Assembly: GCA_004799435.1 (NCBI GenBank)
Contig: SSMV01000019.1
Coordinates: forward strand, 1-51,876
Length of the DNA stretch: 51,876 nucleotides
DNA from: Bradyrhizobium sp.
GTDB taxonomy: Bacteria > Pseudomonadota > Alphaproteobacteria > Rhizobiales > Beijerinckiaceae
Reading direction: 5' to 3'
Shown here piece after piece: positions 16,283 to 25,146 of the stretch. The notes beneath the pieces were generated by a model. The model was not told the DNA's origin. It did no database searches and worked only from the letters and a program-made list of their open reading frames with translations. The translations under genes were made by a program, and so were the position numbers. Numbering within the stretch: position 1 is the stretch's first letter; each line of letters begins with the position of its first letter.

Positions 16283-17290
16283 ATGAATTTCGGGCCGAAT
16301 GTCAGACGCACGCTGCAGATTGTCGGCGCCGTAATCTTCATTGCGCTGGGCGCTTTGAGCGCGTCGCGGGCGCGCAGCGACCCGCTGACCGAGGCCTATG
16401 TCCTCGGTCTGATCGCCATCGGCGCCATCGCCTTCGCGGCCTTCGCCGCCCATTCCGAATCGGCGGCGGGCGCCGCTCCGGCCGAGGACTTCGAGCGCCG
16501 GGCCGACGCTGCGCTCGCCCACGCCCTGAAACTCATTCGCGATCATGCGGCCGACGGCGCGCGTTTTGGCGAATCGCTTGCCGGCGCCAATCGGAAACTG
16601 TCGCGCGGCGGCTCCTATGACGCGGTCCATGAGATCGTGCTGACCCTGATCAACGACAATCGAGCGATGCAGAACAAGGTCAATGGCCTGTCGGAGAAGC
16701 TCGAACAGTCGCGTTTCCAGATCATGCGCCTGCGCTCCAACCTCAATAAGGCCGAGGAGATCGGCGTTCGCGACGCGCTCACCGGGATCGGCAATCGACG
16801 CTATTTCGACAATGCGCTGGCCGAACAGATCGTCCGTGCGCGCGAGAACGAGGGCGAACTCTGCGTCGGCGTCGCCGACATCGACGCTTTCAAGGCGATT
16901 GTCGACAAATTCGGCCGCATGGCTGGCGACATGGTGCTCAAGCGCTTCGCCGATCTTCTGACCGCCAACGCGAAGGGCGACGACAAGGTCGCGCGTCTCG
17001 AGGGCGAGCAATTCGCCATCCTGCTGCCTGAAGCAAGGCTCAATGAAGCGACCGTAATCGTCGCGCAGATCCAGAAACAGCTCGAGGGCAAGCGTTGGGC
17101 GCTCGCCACCAGCGGCCAGCCGCTTGGCGCCGTCAGCGCCTCCTTCGCGTTGGCCAGCCTGCGCAAGGGCGAATCGGCGGAGGAGCTATTGCGCCGGGTC
17201 GATGAAAAGCTCGTCGAGGCGAAATCCGAAGGCCGCAATCGGATCGCCGTCGACGCCGAGGATCGGTCGCCGGCCAAGGCGCAGACATGA
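16283..17290 (+). CDS. Membrane GGDEF-domain protein with degenerate active site
   Basis: ATG 16283 has GGGGGAA just upstream, and the protein has 335 residues. Two membrane helices (about 10-26 and 37-54) are followed by a linker and a helical stretch. The GGDEF domain (about 165-320) contains RDALTGIGNRRYFD and ADIDAFKAIVDKFGRMAGDMVL, but the signature GG(D/E)EF reads EGEQF. The substitutions of the first Gly and of the last acidic residue suggest weak or no diguanylate cyclase activity, so the domain may bind nucleotide or protein instead. It is coupled by ATGA to the next gene and is placed among motility genes, close to where c-di-GMP effects would matter; a PilZ protein is encoded at 6 kb. 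Confidence 0.85.
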   Translation: MNFGPNVRRTLQIVGAVIFIALGALSASRARSDPLTEAYVLGLIAIGAIAFAAFAAHSESAAGAAPAEDFERRADAALAHALKLIRDHAADGARFGESLAGANRKLSRGGSYDAVHEIVLTLINDNRAMQNKVNGLSEKLEQSRFQIMRLRSNLNKAEEIGVRDALTGIGNRRYFDNALAEQIVRARENEGELCVGVADIDAFKAIVDKFGRMAGDMVLKRFADLLTANAKGDDKVARLEGEQFAILLPEARLNEATVIVAQIQKQLEGKRWALATSGQPLGAVSASFALASLRKGESAEELLRRVDEKLVEAKSEGRNRIAVDAEDRSPAKAQT

Positions 17291-17799
17291 TCGCCGCGCC
17301 CGGCGCGCCGGGCCGGGCGACGACGAATTTCGGGCGCGTGTTGGAAGACGTCGAAAGCGCCGACGACGACGCCGCCGAGCGTTTCACGCGGCCGCTGGAA
17401 GTGCCGTTCGATGCGATCGCGACCGCGAGCGAGGCGCAAAGCGACGATGTCGGCGCGGCCTGGGATCAGGCGCTGGCTTTCGTCGAGGATACGCGCGCGA
17501 CTTCGCCCCTTGATGTCCCGCCGCCGCCCGACATTGACCTTCGCAAGGGGCTGCCCACGCCGGCGGGCTTAAGCGACGATCCGCAGGCGATCGGCGCCGA
17601 GCTTGGCCTGACAAAAGCTGCGACGCTCGCAGACTTGGGCCGCGCTCGTCGCCGCTTCATGTGGACCAATCATCCCGATCGCCGGCCCGATCTGTCGCCC
17701 GATCTGGCCAATCGAAGGGTGGCGATCGCCAATATGCTGATCGACAGTGCCGAGGCGGCGCTTGCCGCCAAGCCGGGGCGAGCGAAGGCTCGCCGCTAA
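17287..17799 (+). CDS. Small acidic protein with a C-terminal J-domain-like segment
   Basis: The protein has 170 residues. The first 95 are acidic and Pro-rich without a recognisable fold. The last 65 read as three helices with HPD at 129-131 between the second and third (RARRRFMWTNHPDRRPD, then NRRVAIANMLIDSAEAALA), which is the arrangement of a J domain. The His-Pro-Asp motif is what J proteins use to stimulate DnaK ATPase. The first helix (DPQAIGAELGL) is short. It starts inside the GGDEF gene stop (ATGA), so the two are translated together. A flagellar or chaperone-recruiting role is inference; I know no named homologue. Confidence 0.6.
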   Translation: MIAAPGAPGRATTNFGRVLEDVESADDDAAERFTRPLEVPFDAIATASEAQSDDVGAAWDQALAFVEDTRATSPLDVPPPPDIDLRKGLPTPAGLSDDPQAIGAELGLTKAATLADLGRARRRFMWTNHPDRRPDLSPDLANRRVAIANMLIDSAEAALAAKPGRAKARR

Positions 17800-17806
17800 C
17801 CCTCGC

Positions 17807-18385
17807 TCACTCGCTGCCGCCGAAAATCATGCGTCGCGAAAACGGATCCTGCGCGACCGCCGCGCTCTGCGGCGGATCGGCGGTCAGCAAGGATGTCCCC
17901 GAATCGTCGATCAGCGTCCAGCGGCCGTCGCGCTTGACGATTGCGGCGACGCGTCCGAGTCCAGGCGCGATGTCGCCCGGCTTGACGACCCGCATTTCGG
18001 CGCTGTTGCGCAGCCACGCCATGCCGGGTTCGACCGCGACCAGATGATAGGGATCGCTTTGCGAAGCGTCGTCGCCCGCGACGCGGAAAATCGAGCCGGT
18101 GGGATCGAAGTCGATCGCCTTGCCGTCCGCGCCTGTCGCGGGCGCGGTCTGACCGCCGGCGACGACGGTCGGCGCCGACGAGGGCAGTGCATGGAGCCGT
18201 GGCTGGCTGAAGATCGCGAGATATTTCATGCCATTGACCAAAGGCGCATGGTCGCCTCGGCTCACCATCGCCGCCGCGAAGACGACCGAGGCCGCGGCGC
18301 TTGCCAGGCCGGCGCTAATCAGCGCAACGTCGATCGCCGACCGCTTGACGGCGCGACTTGCGGCTGACGGGCTCTTTGACGGCAT
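17807..18385 (-). CDS. Membrane-anchored protein of unknown function downstream of fliI
   Basis: The protein has 192 residues. A basic N-terminus is followed by one membrane helix at about 18-40 (DVALISAGLASAAASVVFAAA) and a periplasmic part. The C-terminal half has the pattern PGDIAPGLGRVAAIVKRDGRWTL, a short beta-rich module with some resemblance to the small periplasmic domains of type II secretion or pilus alignment proteins, although I cannot assign a family. It lies 23 bases after fliI on the same strand and ends seven bases from the convergent J-like gene. Its place with fliI and flgF suggests a flagellar accessory role specific to this lineage. Confidence 0.6.
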   Translation of the reverse strand: MPSKSPSAASRAVKRSAIDVALISAGLASAAASVVFAAAMVSRGDHAPLVNGMKYLAIFSQPRLHALPSSAPTVVAGGQTAPATGADGKAIDFDPTGSIFRVAGDDASQSDPYHLVAVEPGMAWLRNSAEMRVVKPGDIAPGLGRVAAIVKRDGRWTLIDDSGTSLLTADPPQSAAVAQDPFSRRMIFGGSE

Positions 18386-18408
18386 GTTTCGCTTTCAGAT
18401 CTTGCCGG

Positions 18409-19800
18409 TCAGCCGGCGGCGGGGTCGGCGCGCTCGTCCCTGGCGTCGTTGCGCAGCGCCGCGGCGAGTTCGATGAAGGGGTCGTCGCAGGGTCGCGACG
18501 ACAGGCTCTGGGTCATCGCTTCATAGAGACGCGGCACCGACTGCACCGCCTGATCGAGCACCGGGTCGGCGCCGGGGGTGAAACCGCCCATCAGCCGCAG
18601 ATCGCGGGTTTCCTCGAAGCGGGCCACCAGCGATCGCAGTTTTGAGACCAGCTTGCGCTGCTCGGGCGACCAGTTGGGGTTGGGGATGCGCGAGACGGAA
18701 GAGAGAATATTGACGGCAGGGAAGCGCCCCTGATCGGCGATCGCCCGGTCGAGGACGATATGGCCGTCGAGTGTGCCGCGGATGCTGTCGGCGACCGGAT
18801 CATTGTGATCGTCGCCGTCGACCAGCACCGAGAAAATGCCGGTGATCGAACCGGAGCCTTCGATTCCCGGTCCGGCCCGCTCGAGCAGGCGCGGCAAATC
18901 GGAAAAGACGCTTGGCGCATAGCCGCGCGCCACCGCCGGTTCGCCGGCGGCCAGCGCCACGTCGCGGGCGGCATGGGCGAAGCGGGTTACCGAATCGATG
19001 ATCAGCAGCACCGAATCGCCGCGGTCGCGGAAATATTCGGCGACCGCCATCGCCGTGCGCGGCGCCAGACGGCGCATCATCGGGCTCTCATCGCCGGTGG
19101 ACACGACGGCGACCGCCGATTGGCGATTGTCGACGAGCGCATCGTCGAGAAATTCCCGCACTTCGCGGCCGCGCTCGCCCACCAGCGCGATCACCACCGT
19201 GTCGAAATCCGGCGCCCGGGCGAGCATCGCCAGCATCGTCGATTTGCCGACGCCGGAGCCGGCGAAGACGCCGACGCGCTGCCCGGCGCACAGTGGGGTG
19301 AAGAAGTCGATGATGCGGATGCCGGATTTGATCGGCTTGCGCACGCGGGAACGCTGCAGGGCGGGCGGCGGCTCGGCGTCGAGCGGCATGACATGGTCGC
19401 CGGCCGGCAGCGGACCGCCCCCGTCGATTGGCCGGCCCAAAGCGTCGATCGCCCGGCCTTTCCAGGCGGGCGAGGGCGCGAGCGATAGCGATTGCGCCCG
19501 ATAGGCGCGCGCCCCGATCGCTGCGTCGCAACGCGCATCGAAAGGTTTGAGGGTCACCGTTGCATCGTCGATGCGCACCACCTCGCCGAGCTGGAAGCGG
19601 TCGCCGGCGTCGACGCTGACGCATTCGCCGAGCCGGAGAAAGCGCGACAATCCGGCGACCCGGTAATGCGACATGGCGATTTCGGTCACGACGCCCGCCA
19701 CGCTGGTGAACGGCTGCGTCTTGATCGCCTGGGTCAGCCCGCTTTCCAGCCGCGCGAGCGCGTTAGGCCGGATCGCGGGCGCCTCAGTGTCGAGGGTCAT
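18409..19800 (-). CDS. fliI: Flagellar export ATPase FliI
   Basis: The protein has 463 residues, close to the family length. The P-loop GSGVGKST is at 181-188, the Walker B strand SVLLIIDSVTRFA near 263-275, and the arginine-finger region with GDDHNDPVADS and GHIVLDR follows. This is the F1-beta-like ATPase that unloads export substrates at the base of the flagellum, working as a hexamer with FliH and FliJ. It is transcribed leftward after flgF with a 45-base gap. The stalk components are encoded elsewhere in the cluster (fliH-like at 10.7 kb, fliJ-like at 40.2 kb). Confidence 0.96.
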   Translation of the reverse strand: MTLDTEAPAIRPNALARLESGLTQAIKTQPFTSVAGVVTEIAMSHYRVAGLSRFLRLGECVSVDAGDRFQLGEVVRIDDATVTLKPFDARCDAAIGARAYRAQSLSLAPSPAWKGRAIDALGRPIDGGGPLPAGDHVMPLDAEPPPALQRSRVRKPIKSGIRIIDFFTPLCAGQRVGVFAGSGVGKSTMLAMLARAPDFDTVVIALVGERGREVREFLDDALVDNRQSAVAVVSTGDESPMMRRLAPRTAMAVAEYFRDRGDSVLLIIDSVTRFAHAARDVALAAGEPAVARGYAPSVFSDLPRLLERAGPGIEGSGSITGIFSVLVDGDDHNDPVADSIRGTLDGHIVLDRAIADQGRFPAVNILSSVSRIPNPNWSPEQRKLVSKLRSLVARFEETRDLRLMGGFTPGADPVLDQAVQSVPRLYEAMTQSLSSRPCDDPFIELAAALRNDARDERADPAAG

Positions 19801-19845
19801 CGAGGCCGATCCTGATCATCGCCGCGCTTGGGCATCTGGGCGTCC

Positions 19846-20565
19846 TCAGGCGCTTAAGGTCTTGATGGCGTCTTGCAGCGAGGATTCGGTCTGCGTGACT
19901 TCCGTATTCACGCCGTCGAAGCCCCGGGTGACGTCGATCAGCTTGCTCATCTCCTCGATCGGATTGACGTTGGAGCCTTCGACGTAACCCTGCACGACCC
20001 CGTTCTTGGTGAAATCGAGGATCGGCTCGGCTTTCTTGTCGGGGATGACGCCCGAGTTTTCGGCCCGGGTGAAGCGCGCGTCGTCGGGGATGCTGAAGAC
20101 GCCGATTGCGCCGACCTGCCGGCCGTTCTGGGTGATCATCCCGTCGCCGGCGATGGTCGGGGCGCCGCCCGCCGCATCGAGAATGATCGGCGCGCCGCCG
20201 GCGTCCAGCACCGCATTGCCGGTCAGCGTCTGCAGCGCGCCGGTCTCCGACAGGCGCATACGGCCGTCGCGGGTATAGGCGACGCCTTCGGGCGTGCTGA
20301 TCGACAGCCAGCCCTGGCCCTGCACCGCGACGTCGAATGGGTTGTCGGTCTTCTCCGATGGGCCGGTCAGGCGGGAAATATAGCCGGCGCCCGGCGAGAC
20401 ATAGGCGATGCTGTTGTCGCCGGCCTTGGCCAGTTCGGTCGAAAAGCTGACCCCGTCGGCGCGAAAGCCGGCCGTGTTCATGTTGGCGACGTTATTGGCG
20501 ATCGTCTCCAGCCGGCGCTCCAGCGAAACCTGAGCCGACAACGAGACATAGAGATTGTTTTGCAT
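19846..20565 (-). CDS. flgF: Flagellar proximal rod protein FlgF
   Basis: From ATG 20565 the protein has 239 residues and begins MQNNLYVSLSAQ, as FlgF does; an open extension of 30 residues upstream is Arg/Gly-rich and not taken as coding. The N-terminal rod motif TIANNVANMNTAGFRAD, the central FVQGQGWLSIS-like strand with GVAYTRDGRM, and the C-terminal helix (GSNVNPIEEMSKLIDVTRGFD) are all present. FlgF sits in the proximal rod between FlgB/FlgC and FlgG. It is the first gene of a leftward unit with fliI and the unknown membrane protein, divergent from motA across a 148-base gap. Confidence 0.93.
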   Translation of the reverse strand: MQNNLYVSLSAQVSLERRLETIANNVANMNTAGFRADGVSFSTELAKAGDNSIAYVSPGAGYISRLTGPSEKTDNPFDVAVQGQGWLSISTPEGVAYTRDGRMRLSETGALQTLTGNAVLDAGGAPIILDAAGGAPTIAGDGMITQNGRQVGAIGVFSIPDDARFTRAENSGVIPDKKAEPILDFTKNGVVQGYVEGSNVNPIEEMSKLIDVTRGFDGVNTEVTQTESSLQDAIKTLSA

Positions 20566-20713
20566 GACCCGATCCGCAGCCGCCGACGGCCGGCCAGGCG
20601 GCCGGCTTCGCACGACGATCGAGCCGCCGCCTTGCATGGGGCTGACCATGGTCAAACAGCCCGGCGCAAGTTTGACGTCGCACGGTCGAGCTTAAGTCGG
20701 AAGGAGCGAAGTT

Positions 20714-21601
20714 TTGAATTTTGTCATCGGCCTCATTGTCGCCTTTGGCAGCGTGCTCGGCGGCTACGCGGCGCTCGGCGGTCACCTCGAAGTGCTGATG
20801 CAGCCTTACGAGTTCGTGATCATCGGCGGGGCGTCGCTTGGCATTTTCATCGTCGCCAATCCGATGGCGACCATCAAGGACAGCGGCAAGGCGGTCATGG
20901 AGGCGATCACCGATCGCGTGCCCAAACCGCGTGATTTTCTCGACGTCTTGAGCGCGCTGCACGCGTTGATGCGCGAATTGCGCGGCAAGTCGCGCGCTGA
21001 GGTCGAGGCGCATTTCGACAATCCCAAGGAATCGCCTGTTTTCATGGGCTTTCCGCGTCTGCTGGCGAATAAGGATCTGCTCACCTTCATCTGCGACTAC
21101 GGCCGGATCATCATCATCGGCAACGCCAAGACGCATGAGATCGAAGCGCTGATGGACGAGGAGATCGAGACGCTCGCCCACGATCGCTACAAGCCGGTTC
21201 ACGCGCTGCAGAACATCGCCGACGCCCTGCCGGCGCTCGGCATCGTCGCCGCCGTGCTCGGCATCGTCCATGCGATGGGTTCGCTCGATTCCTCGCCCGA
21301 AATCCTCGGCGGCCTGATCGGTGCGGCGCTGGTGGGCACTTTTTCCGGCATCGTGCTCTCCTACGCGGTGCTCGGGCCGATAGCGATCAAGATCAAATCG
21401 GTGCGCCAGAAGCAGCTTCGGCTCTTCACCCTCGTCAAGCAGAGCCTGCTGGCCTTCATGAATGGCGCGATGCCGCAGGTGGCGGTGGAATTCGGCCGCA
21501 AGACCATTCCCTCGCGGGAGCGGCCGACAATCGACACGGTCGAAAACGAAACCATCGCCGGCCCCGCGCTGCCAGCCGAATCCGTCAAGGAGGCGGCGTA
21601 G
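20714..21601 (+). CDS. motA: Motor stator protein MotA
   Basis: The protein has 295 residues, starting at TTG 20714 with AAGGAG seven bases upstream; the family's first residues (NFVIGLIVAFGSVLGGYAALGG) begin exactly there. Four membrane segments are visible (about 4-22, 34-52, 170-190 and 200-222). The large cytoplasmic loop between the second and third contains the charged region that contacts FliG. The third and fourth line the proton path with MotB (LGIVAAVLGIVHAMG). The gene heads the long rightward block and is followed by fliM after three bases, so stator and switch genes are probably co-expressed. A non-ATG start may keep MotA level low. Confidence 0.95.
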   Translation: MNFVIGLIVAFGSVLGGYAALGGHLEVLMQPYEFVIIGGASLGIFIVANPMATIKDSGKAVMEAITDRVPKPRDFLDVLSALHALMRELRGKSRAEVEAHFDNPKESPVFMGFPRLLANKDLLTFICDYGRIIIIGNAKTHEIEALMDEEIETLAHDRYKPVHALQNIADALPALGIVAAVLGIVHAMGSLDSSPEILGGLIGAALVGTFSGIVLSYAVLGPIAIKIKSVRQKQLRLFTLVKQSLLAFMNGAMPQVAVEFGRKTIPSRERPTIDTVENETIAGPALPAESVKEAA

Positions 21602-21604
21602 CCC

Positions 21605-22546
21605 ATGCCTCGCGCAGAACACGAAGCCGCGGCGAGCGCGCCCTGGCTGAACGGGGCGCAGCCCGAAGCCGCCGCCGCGCCGATCGAGCGCCTGCCCGGG
21701 CTCGTCTATGCGTTCGAGCAATTCGCGCTCAACATTCCCGAGGCGATCCTCTCGCTGCATCGGCTCGCCGGCGCACCCGCGCTGGAGGAAACCCGCGCGA
21801 CCAGCCTCTTCGAGGCGATCGGGCAGCGCCAGAACCACATCGCGGCGGTGCTGCGCAGCGAGGCGGCCGACGGGCGCATCCTGCTGATCTTCGACGCCAA
21901 GATCGCCGACATTCTCGCCGCGGCGATCTTCGGCGACGAAAGCGCTCTGGTCGCAGAACGGCCGCCGAGGCCCCTAACCAATATCGAGCTGCAAATCGTC
22001 TCCGAACTGGCGAAACGTCTCACCGGCGCGCTGGAGGCCGCTTTCGCGCCTGTCGCGCCGCTCGAACTGCGCTTCGAGCGCCTCACGACGCTGGTCGATC
22101 TGCATGCGCTGGGGCGGCGCGACGGACCGGCGGTCGAGGCCGAGTTGACGCTGGAGACGCCCGCCGGCCCCAGCCTGTTGGCGGTGCTTGCGCCTCACAC
22201 GCTGCTCGTTCCCTTGCGCAAGAAGCTCGCCGTCGATCCCACCGCCGAACCGGGGCCAGGCGATCCGCGCTGGGCGCGTCAGCTCGAGGCCGGCCTCACC
22301 CGCGCCAAGGTCGGCGTATCGGCGGTGCTCGACCAGGTGCCAATGACGCTGGCCGAAATCGCCGGTCTGGCGGTCGGCCAGGTGTTGACGTTGCAAGGGA
22401 CCGGCATGGGCAAAGTTCGCCTCGAATGCGAGGGGCGCGAAATGTTCTGGTGCCGGCTGGGGCAGGCCGACGGGCGCTATTCGCTCGAAGTCGAGGAAGC
22501 GATCGAGCCGGAAGACAACTCCCTAGAATCCGCGCTCTCACATTAA
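21605..22546 (+). CDS. fliM: Flagellar switch protein FliM
   Basis: The protein has 313 residues with the FliM middle domain (about 45-225, CheC-like, LLIFDAKIADILAAAIFG and NIELQIVSELAKRL) and the C-terminal SpoA domain (about 230-300, VPMTLAEIAGLAVGQVL). Together with FliG and FliN it builds the C ring that sets rotation direction or speed. The extreme N-terminus, which in most species carries the CheY-P-binding motif around EIDALL, is Ala/Pro/Glu-rich here and shows no such motif. The family in Rhizobiales is divergent, so this may be lineage-typical. It lies three bases after motA and 52 bases before fliN. Confidence 0.9.
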   Translation: MPRAEHEAAASAPWLNGAQPEAAAAPIERLPGLVYAFEQFALNIPEAILSLHRLAGAPALEETRATSLFEAIGQRQNHIAAVLRSEAADGRILLIFDAKIADILAAAIFGDESALVAERPPRPLTNIELQIVSELAKRLTGALEAAFAPVAPLELRFERLTTLVDLHALGRRDGPAVEAELTLETPAGPSLLAVLAPHTLLVPLRKKLAVDPTAEPGPGDPRWARQLEAGLTRAKVGVSAVLDQVPMTLAEIAGLAVGQVLTLQGTGMGKVRLECEGREMFWCRLGQADGRYSLEVEEAIEPEDNSLESALSH

Positions 22547-22598
22547 CCCACCGCTCTCGGCGGTTGCAGTACGACGAACGAAGAAAGAGTCGCTGGCC

Positions 22599-22991
22599 AT
22601 GGAAGACACGATCGAACCCCTGGGCGAACTTCCCGAATTCGAGCCGGAGCCGGAGGCGGAGGCCGATCCGCTCCCCGCGCCTTCGGCCGCGTCCGCCCCT
22701 GCCCCGGCGGCAGGGACGGCGAGCCCGCCGCGCTACGAGACGATTATGTCGATTCCAGTGACCGTGCAGGTCGTGCTCGGCGGCACCACCATGCCGGTCT
22801 CGAGCCTGATGAAACTGGGACGCGGCGCGGTCGTCGCCCTCGACCAGAAGGTCGGCGATCCGGTCAATATCGTCGTCAACGGCCGCATCATCGCGCGCGG
22901 CGAAGTGGTTGTGGTCGATGAGGAGACGGCGCGTTACGGCGTCTCGCTGACCGAAATCGTCGCCGCGTCGCGCGACGATCGCGCCGCCTGA
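22599..22991 (+). CDS. fliN: Flagellar switch protein FliN
   Basis: The protein has 130 residues. An acidic Pro/Ala-rich first 45 residues precede one SpoA domain (about 48-122) with the typical PVTVQVVLGGTTMPVSSLMK start and VNGRIIARGEVVVVDE core. FliN forms the base of the C ring and docks FliH/FliI. The length and single domain distinguish it from FliM just upstream. GAAAGAG precedes the ATG by about 12 bases. It is 13 bases upstream of fliG. Confidence 0.94.
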   Translation: MEDTIEPLGELPEFEPEPEAEADPLPAPSAASAPAPAAGTASPPRYETIMSIPVTVQVVLGGTTMPVSSLMKLGRGAVVALDQKVGDPVNIVVNGRIIARGEVVVVDEETARYGVSLTEIVAASRDDRAA

Positions 22992-23004
22992 GAAAACAAA
23001 CGCC

Positions 23005-24042
23005 ATGGACCCGCTCAGCGCCGACGAATCCTCCGAAGAGCCGCGCCAGTTCCTTGGCGCGCAAAAAGCCGCCGCCCTTCTCCTGGCGATCGGCAAGGCG
23101 CCAGCGACCCGGCTGCTCAAACATCTCGAGCCGCAGGAATTGCGCGAGGTGACCCGCGCCGCCGCGCGTCTGGGGACCATCTCCGTCCCGACGCTCGAAT
23201 CGCTGGTCGATGAATTCACCAACGCCTTTTCCATTGGCGCGAGCCTGCTCGGCGATGTCGGCCACGCCCGCGAAATGGTCTCCGATTCAATGTCGCCCGA
23301 CGAAGTGGCGGAAATGCTGGCCGACGTTTCGGCGAGCTCCGACGACAGCGTCTGGGACGCGCTCAGCGGCAGCGCGGAGAGCGTGCTGCAGACCTATCTC
23401 GCCAATGAGCACCCGCTGATCGCCACCTATATTCTCTCCAAACTGCCGCCGCCGCAGGCCGCGCAGATCGTCGCGCGCATGGAGCGCGAGACGCGCAATG
23501 AAGTGCTCTGCGCGATGGTCGGTCGACCGACCGTCTCGGAAGACGTTCAGCGGCTTGTCGAAATGGCGATCCGCAAGGATCTGAGCATTCTGACCGCCAG
23601 GGCGGCCGGCCTCGACAACCACACCCGCATCGCCGACATCATCAACAACCTCGAGCCGATGGACGCGCGCGACGTCGTCCAGTCGCTGGTCGCCTCGCGC
23701 CCCAAGGAGGCGCGCATGGTGATGAAGATGCTGTTCTCTTTCGACGATTTGCCGCGCCTCTCGCAACGCGCGCGCGCCACTCTGTTCGACAAACTGCAGA
23801 CAGATGTCGTCGTCATGGCGCTGCGCGGCACCGAGGCCGATTTCCGCGACGTGGTGCTCTCCGCGATGGCGTCGCGGTCGCGCCGCCTGGTCGAAAGCGA
23901 GCTGTCGACGCCGATGGCCGCCGCGCCGCGCGACATCGCGAGGGCGCGTCGCCAGATCGTCGATCTGGTGCTCAAAATGGTCCAGCGCAACGAGATCGAG
24001 ATCCCGCCGCCCGACGGCGCCGAAGCCGAAGTCGCAGCGTAG
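23005..24042 (+). CDS. fliG: Flagellar switch protein FliG
   Basis: The protein has 345 residues with three helical domains. The N-terminal domain (about 10-110, QKAAALLLAIGKAPATRLLKHL) binds FliF. The middle has the EHPLIATYILSKLPPPQAAQIV motif that stacks subunits and contacts FliM. The C-terminal domain (about 240-330, LFSFDDLPRLSQRARATLF) carries the charged ridge facing MotA. All recognisable segments are intact. It lies between fliN and flhB, in an order mirrored in Sinorhizobium. Confidence 0.95.
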   Translation: MDPLSADESSEEPRQFLGAQKAAALLLAIGKAPATRLLKHLEPQELREVTRAAARLGTISVPTLESLVDEFTNAFSIGASLLGDVGHAREMVSDSMSPDEVAEMLADVSASSDDSVWDALSGSAESVLQTYLANEHPLIATYILSKLPPPQAAQIVARMERETRNEVLCAMVGRPTVSEDVQRLVEMAIRKDLSILTARAAGLDNHTRIADIINNLEPMDARDVVQSLVASRPKEARMVMKMLFSFDDLPRLSQRARATLFDKLQTDVVVMALRGTEADFRDVVLSAMASRSRRLVESELSTPMAAAPRDIARARRQIVDLVLKMVQRNEIEIPPPDGAEAEVAA

Positions 24043-24057
24043 TCGAGAAGAGCTGCG

Positions 24058-25146
24058 ATGGCCGAGGATCGGGACCAAGAAAGCAAAACCGAAGAAGCTT
24101 CGGAGAAGAAGATTCACGACGCCGTCGAGCGCGGCGACGTGCCTGTATCGCGCGAAGTGTCGCTGCTGGCCTCGCTGGCGGCGATGCTCGTCGCGATGCT
24201 GTTTGTCGTGCCGCCGCGGGCGGCGGCTTTCGTCGGCGCGCTCATGCACTTCCTCGACGATCCCGCGGGCTGGCGTCTCGAACAGGCGACCGACGTGCTG
24301 GCGCTCGCCGAGGTGGTGGCGATCGCCGCGCTCGAGTTTATCGCGCCGATCGTCATTCTGCTGATGGTCTTTGGCGTCGTCGCCTCGGCGGCGCAAAATC
24401 CGCCGCGCATCGTTCCCGACCGCATCATGCCGGATCTGTCGCGCCTTTCGCCGACAGCGGGCTTCGCGCGCATCTTCGGCCTGCGCGGCTGGACGGACTT
24501 CTTCAAGAATATACTGAAGATCACGGCGGTCGGCGTGTGTGTCGGCATGGTGCTCGGCAGCCAGCGCATGCTGCTCGCCACCTCGATGTTCGACGACGTC
24601 TCCGATCTGCCGCAGCGCGCGATGATGATCTGCGTCCATGTGATCGCCGCCGTGCTGGTCGCGACGCTGGTCGTCGCGGCGGCCGACCTTGCCTGGGCGC
24701 GCATCCATTGGCGGCGCGATCAGCGCATGAGCCGGCAGGAGCTCAAGGAAGAGCTGCGCCAGACCGAGGGCGACCGGCTGATGAAGGCGCGTCTGCGTTC
24801 GCTGCGCCTCGATCGCTCGCGCAAGCGCATGCTGGCGGCGGTGCCGCGCGCCACGATGGTGGTCGCCAATCCGACCCATTACGCCGTGGCGATGCGCTAT
24901 GTGCGCTCCGAAGGCGGCGCGCCGATCGTGCTCGCCAAGGGCGTCGATCTGATCGCGCTCAAGATCCGCGAAATCGCCGAAGAGAATAACATCCCGATTG
25001 TCGAGGATCGGCCCCTGGCGCGCGCGCTCTACGGCGCGGTGTCGGTCGATTCGCCGATCCCGGCGGAGTTCTATCGGGCGGTCGCCGAAATCGTGCATCT
25101 GCTCCAAAGGAAGAAGAGTTCATGGCCTATCGTGAGGAACGGATGA
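24058..25146 (+). CDS. flhB: Flagellar export gate protein FlhB
   Basis: The protein has 362 residues. A charged N-terminus (EDRDQESKTEEASEKK) leads into four membrane segments within about 32-210, followed by the cytoplasmic domain with the self-cleavage motif NPTH at 271-274. Cleavage between Asn and Pro, together with FliK, switches the exporter from rod/hook to filament subunits. The linker EELRQTEGDRLMKARLRSL is typical. It overlaps the next gene by ATGA. Confidence 0.96.
   Translation: MAEDRDQESKTEEASEKKIHDAVERGDVPVSREVSLLASLAAMLVAMLFVVPPRAAAFVGALMHFLDDPAGWRLEQATDVLALAEVVAIAALEFIAPIVILLMVFGVVASAAQNPPRIVPDRIMPDLSRLSPTAGFARIFGLRGWTDFFKNILKITAVGVCVGMVLGSQRMLLATSMFDDVSDLPQRAMMICVHVIAAVLVATLVVAAADLAWARIHWRRDQRMSRQELKEELRQTEGDRLMKARLRSLRLDRSRKRMLAAVPRATMVVANPTHYAVAMRYVRSEGGAPIVLAKGVDLIALKIREIAEENNIPIVEDRPLARALYGAVSVDSPIPAEFYRAVAEIVHLLQRKKSSWPIVRNG

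Noticed and set aside
23287-25107. Leftward open frame of 606 codons opposite fliG and flhB
   Set aside because: The sequence is His/Arg/Asp-rich without any domain, and both overlapped genes are certain.
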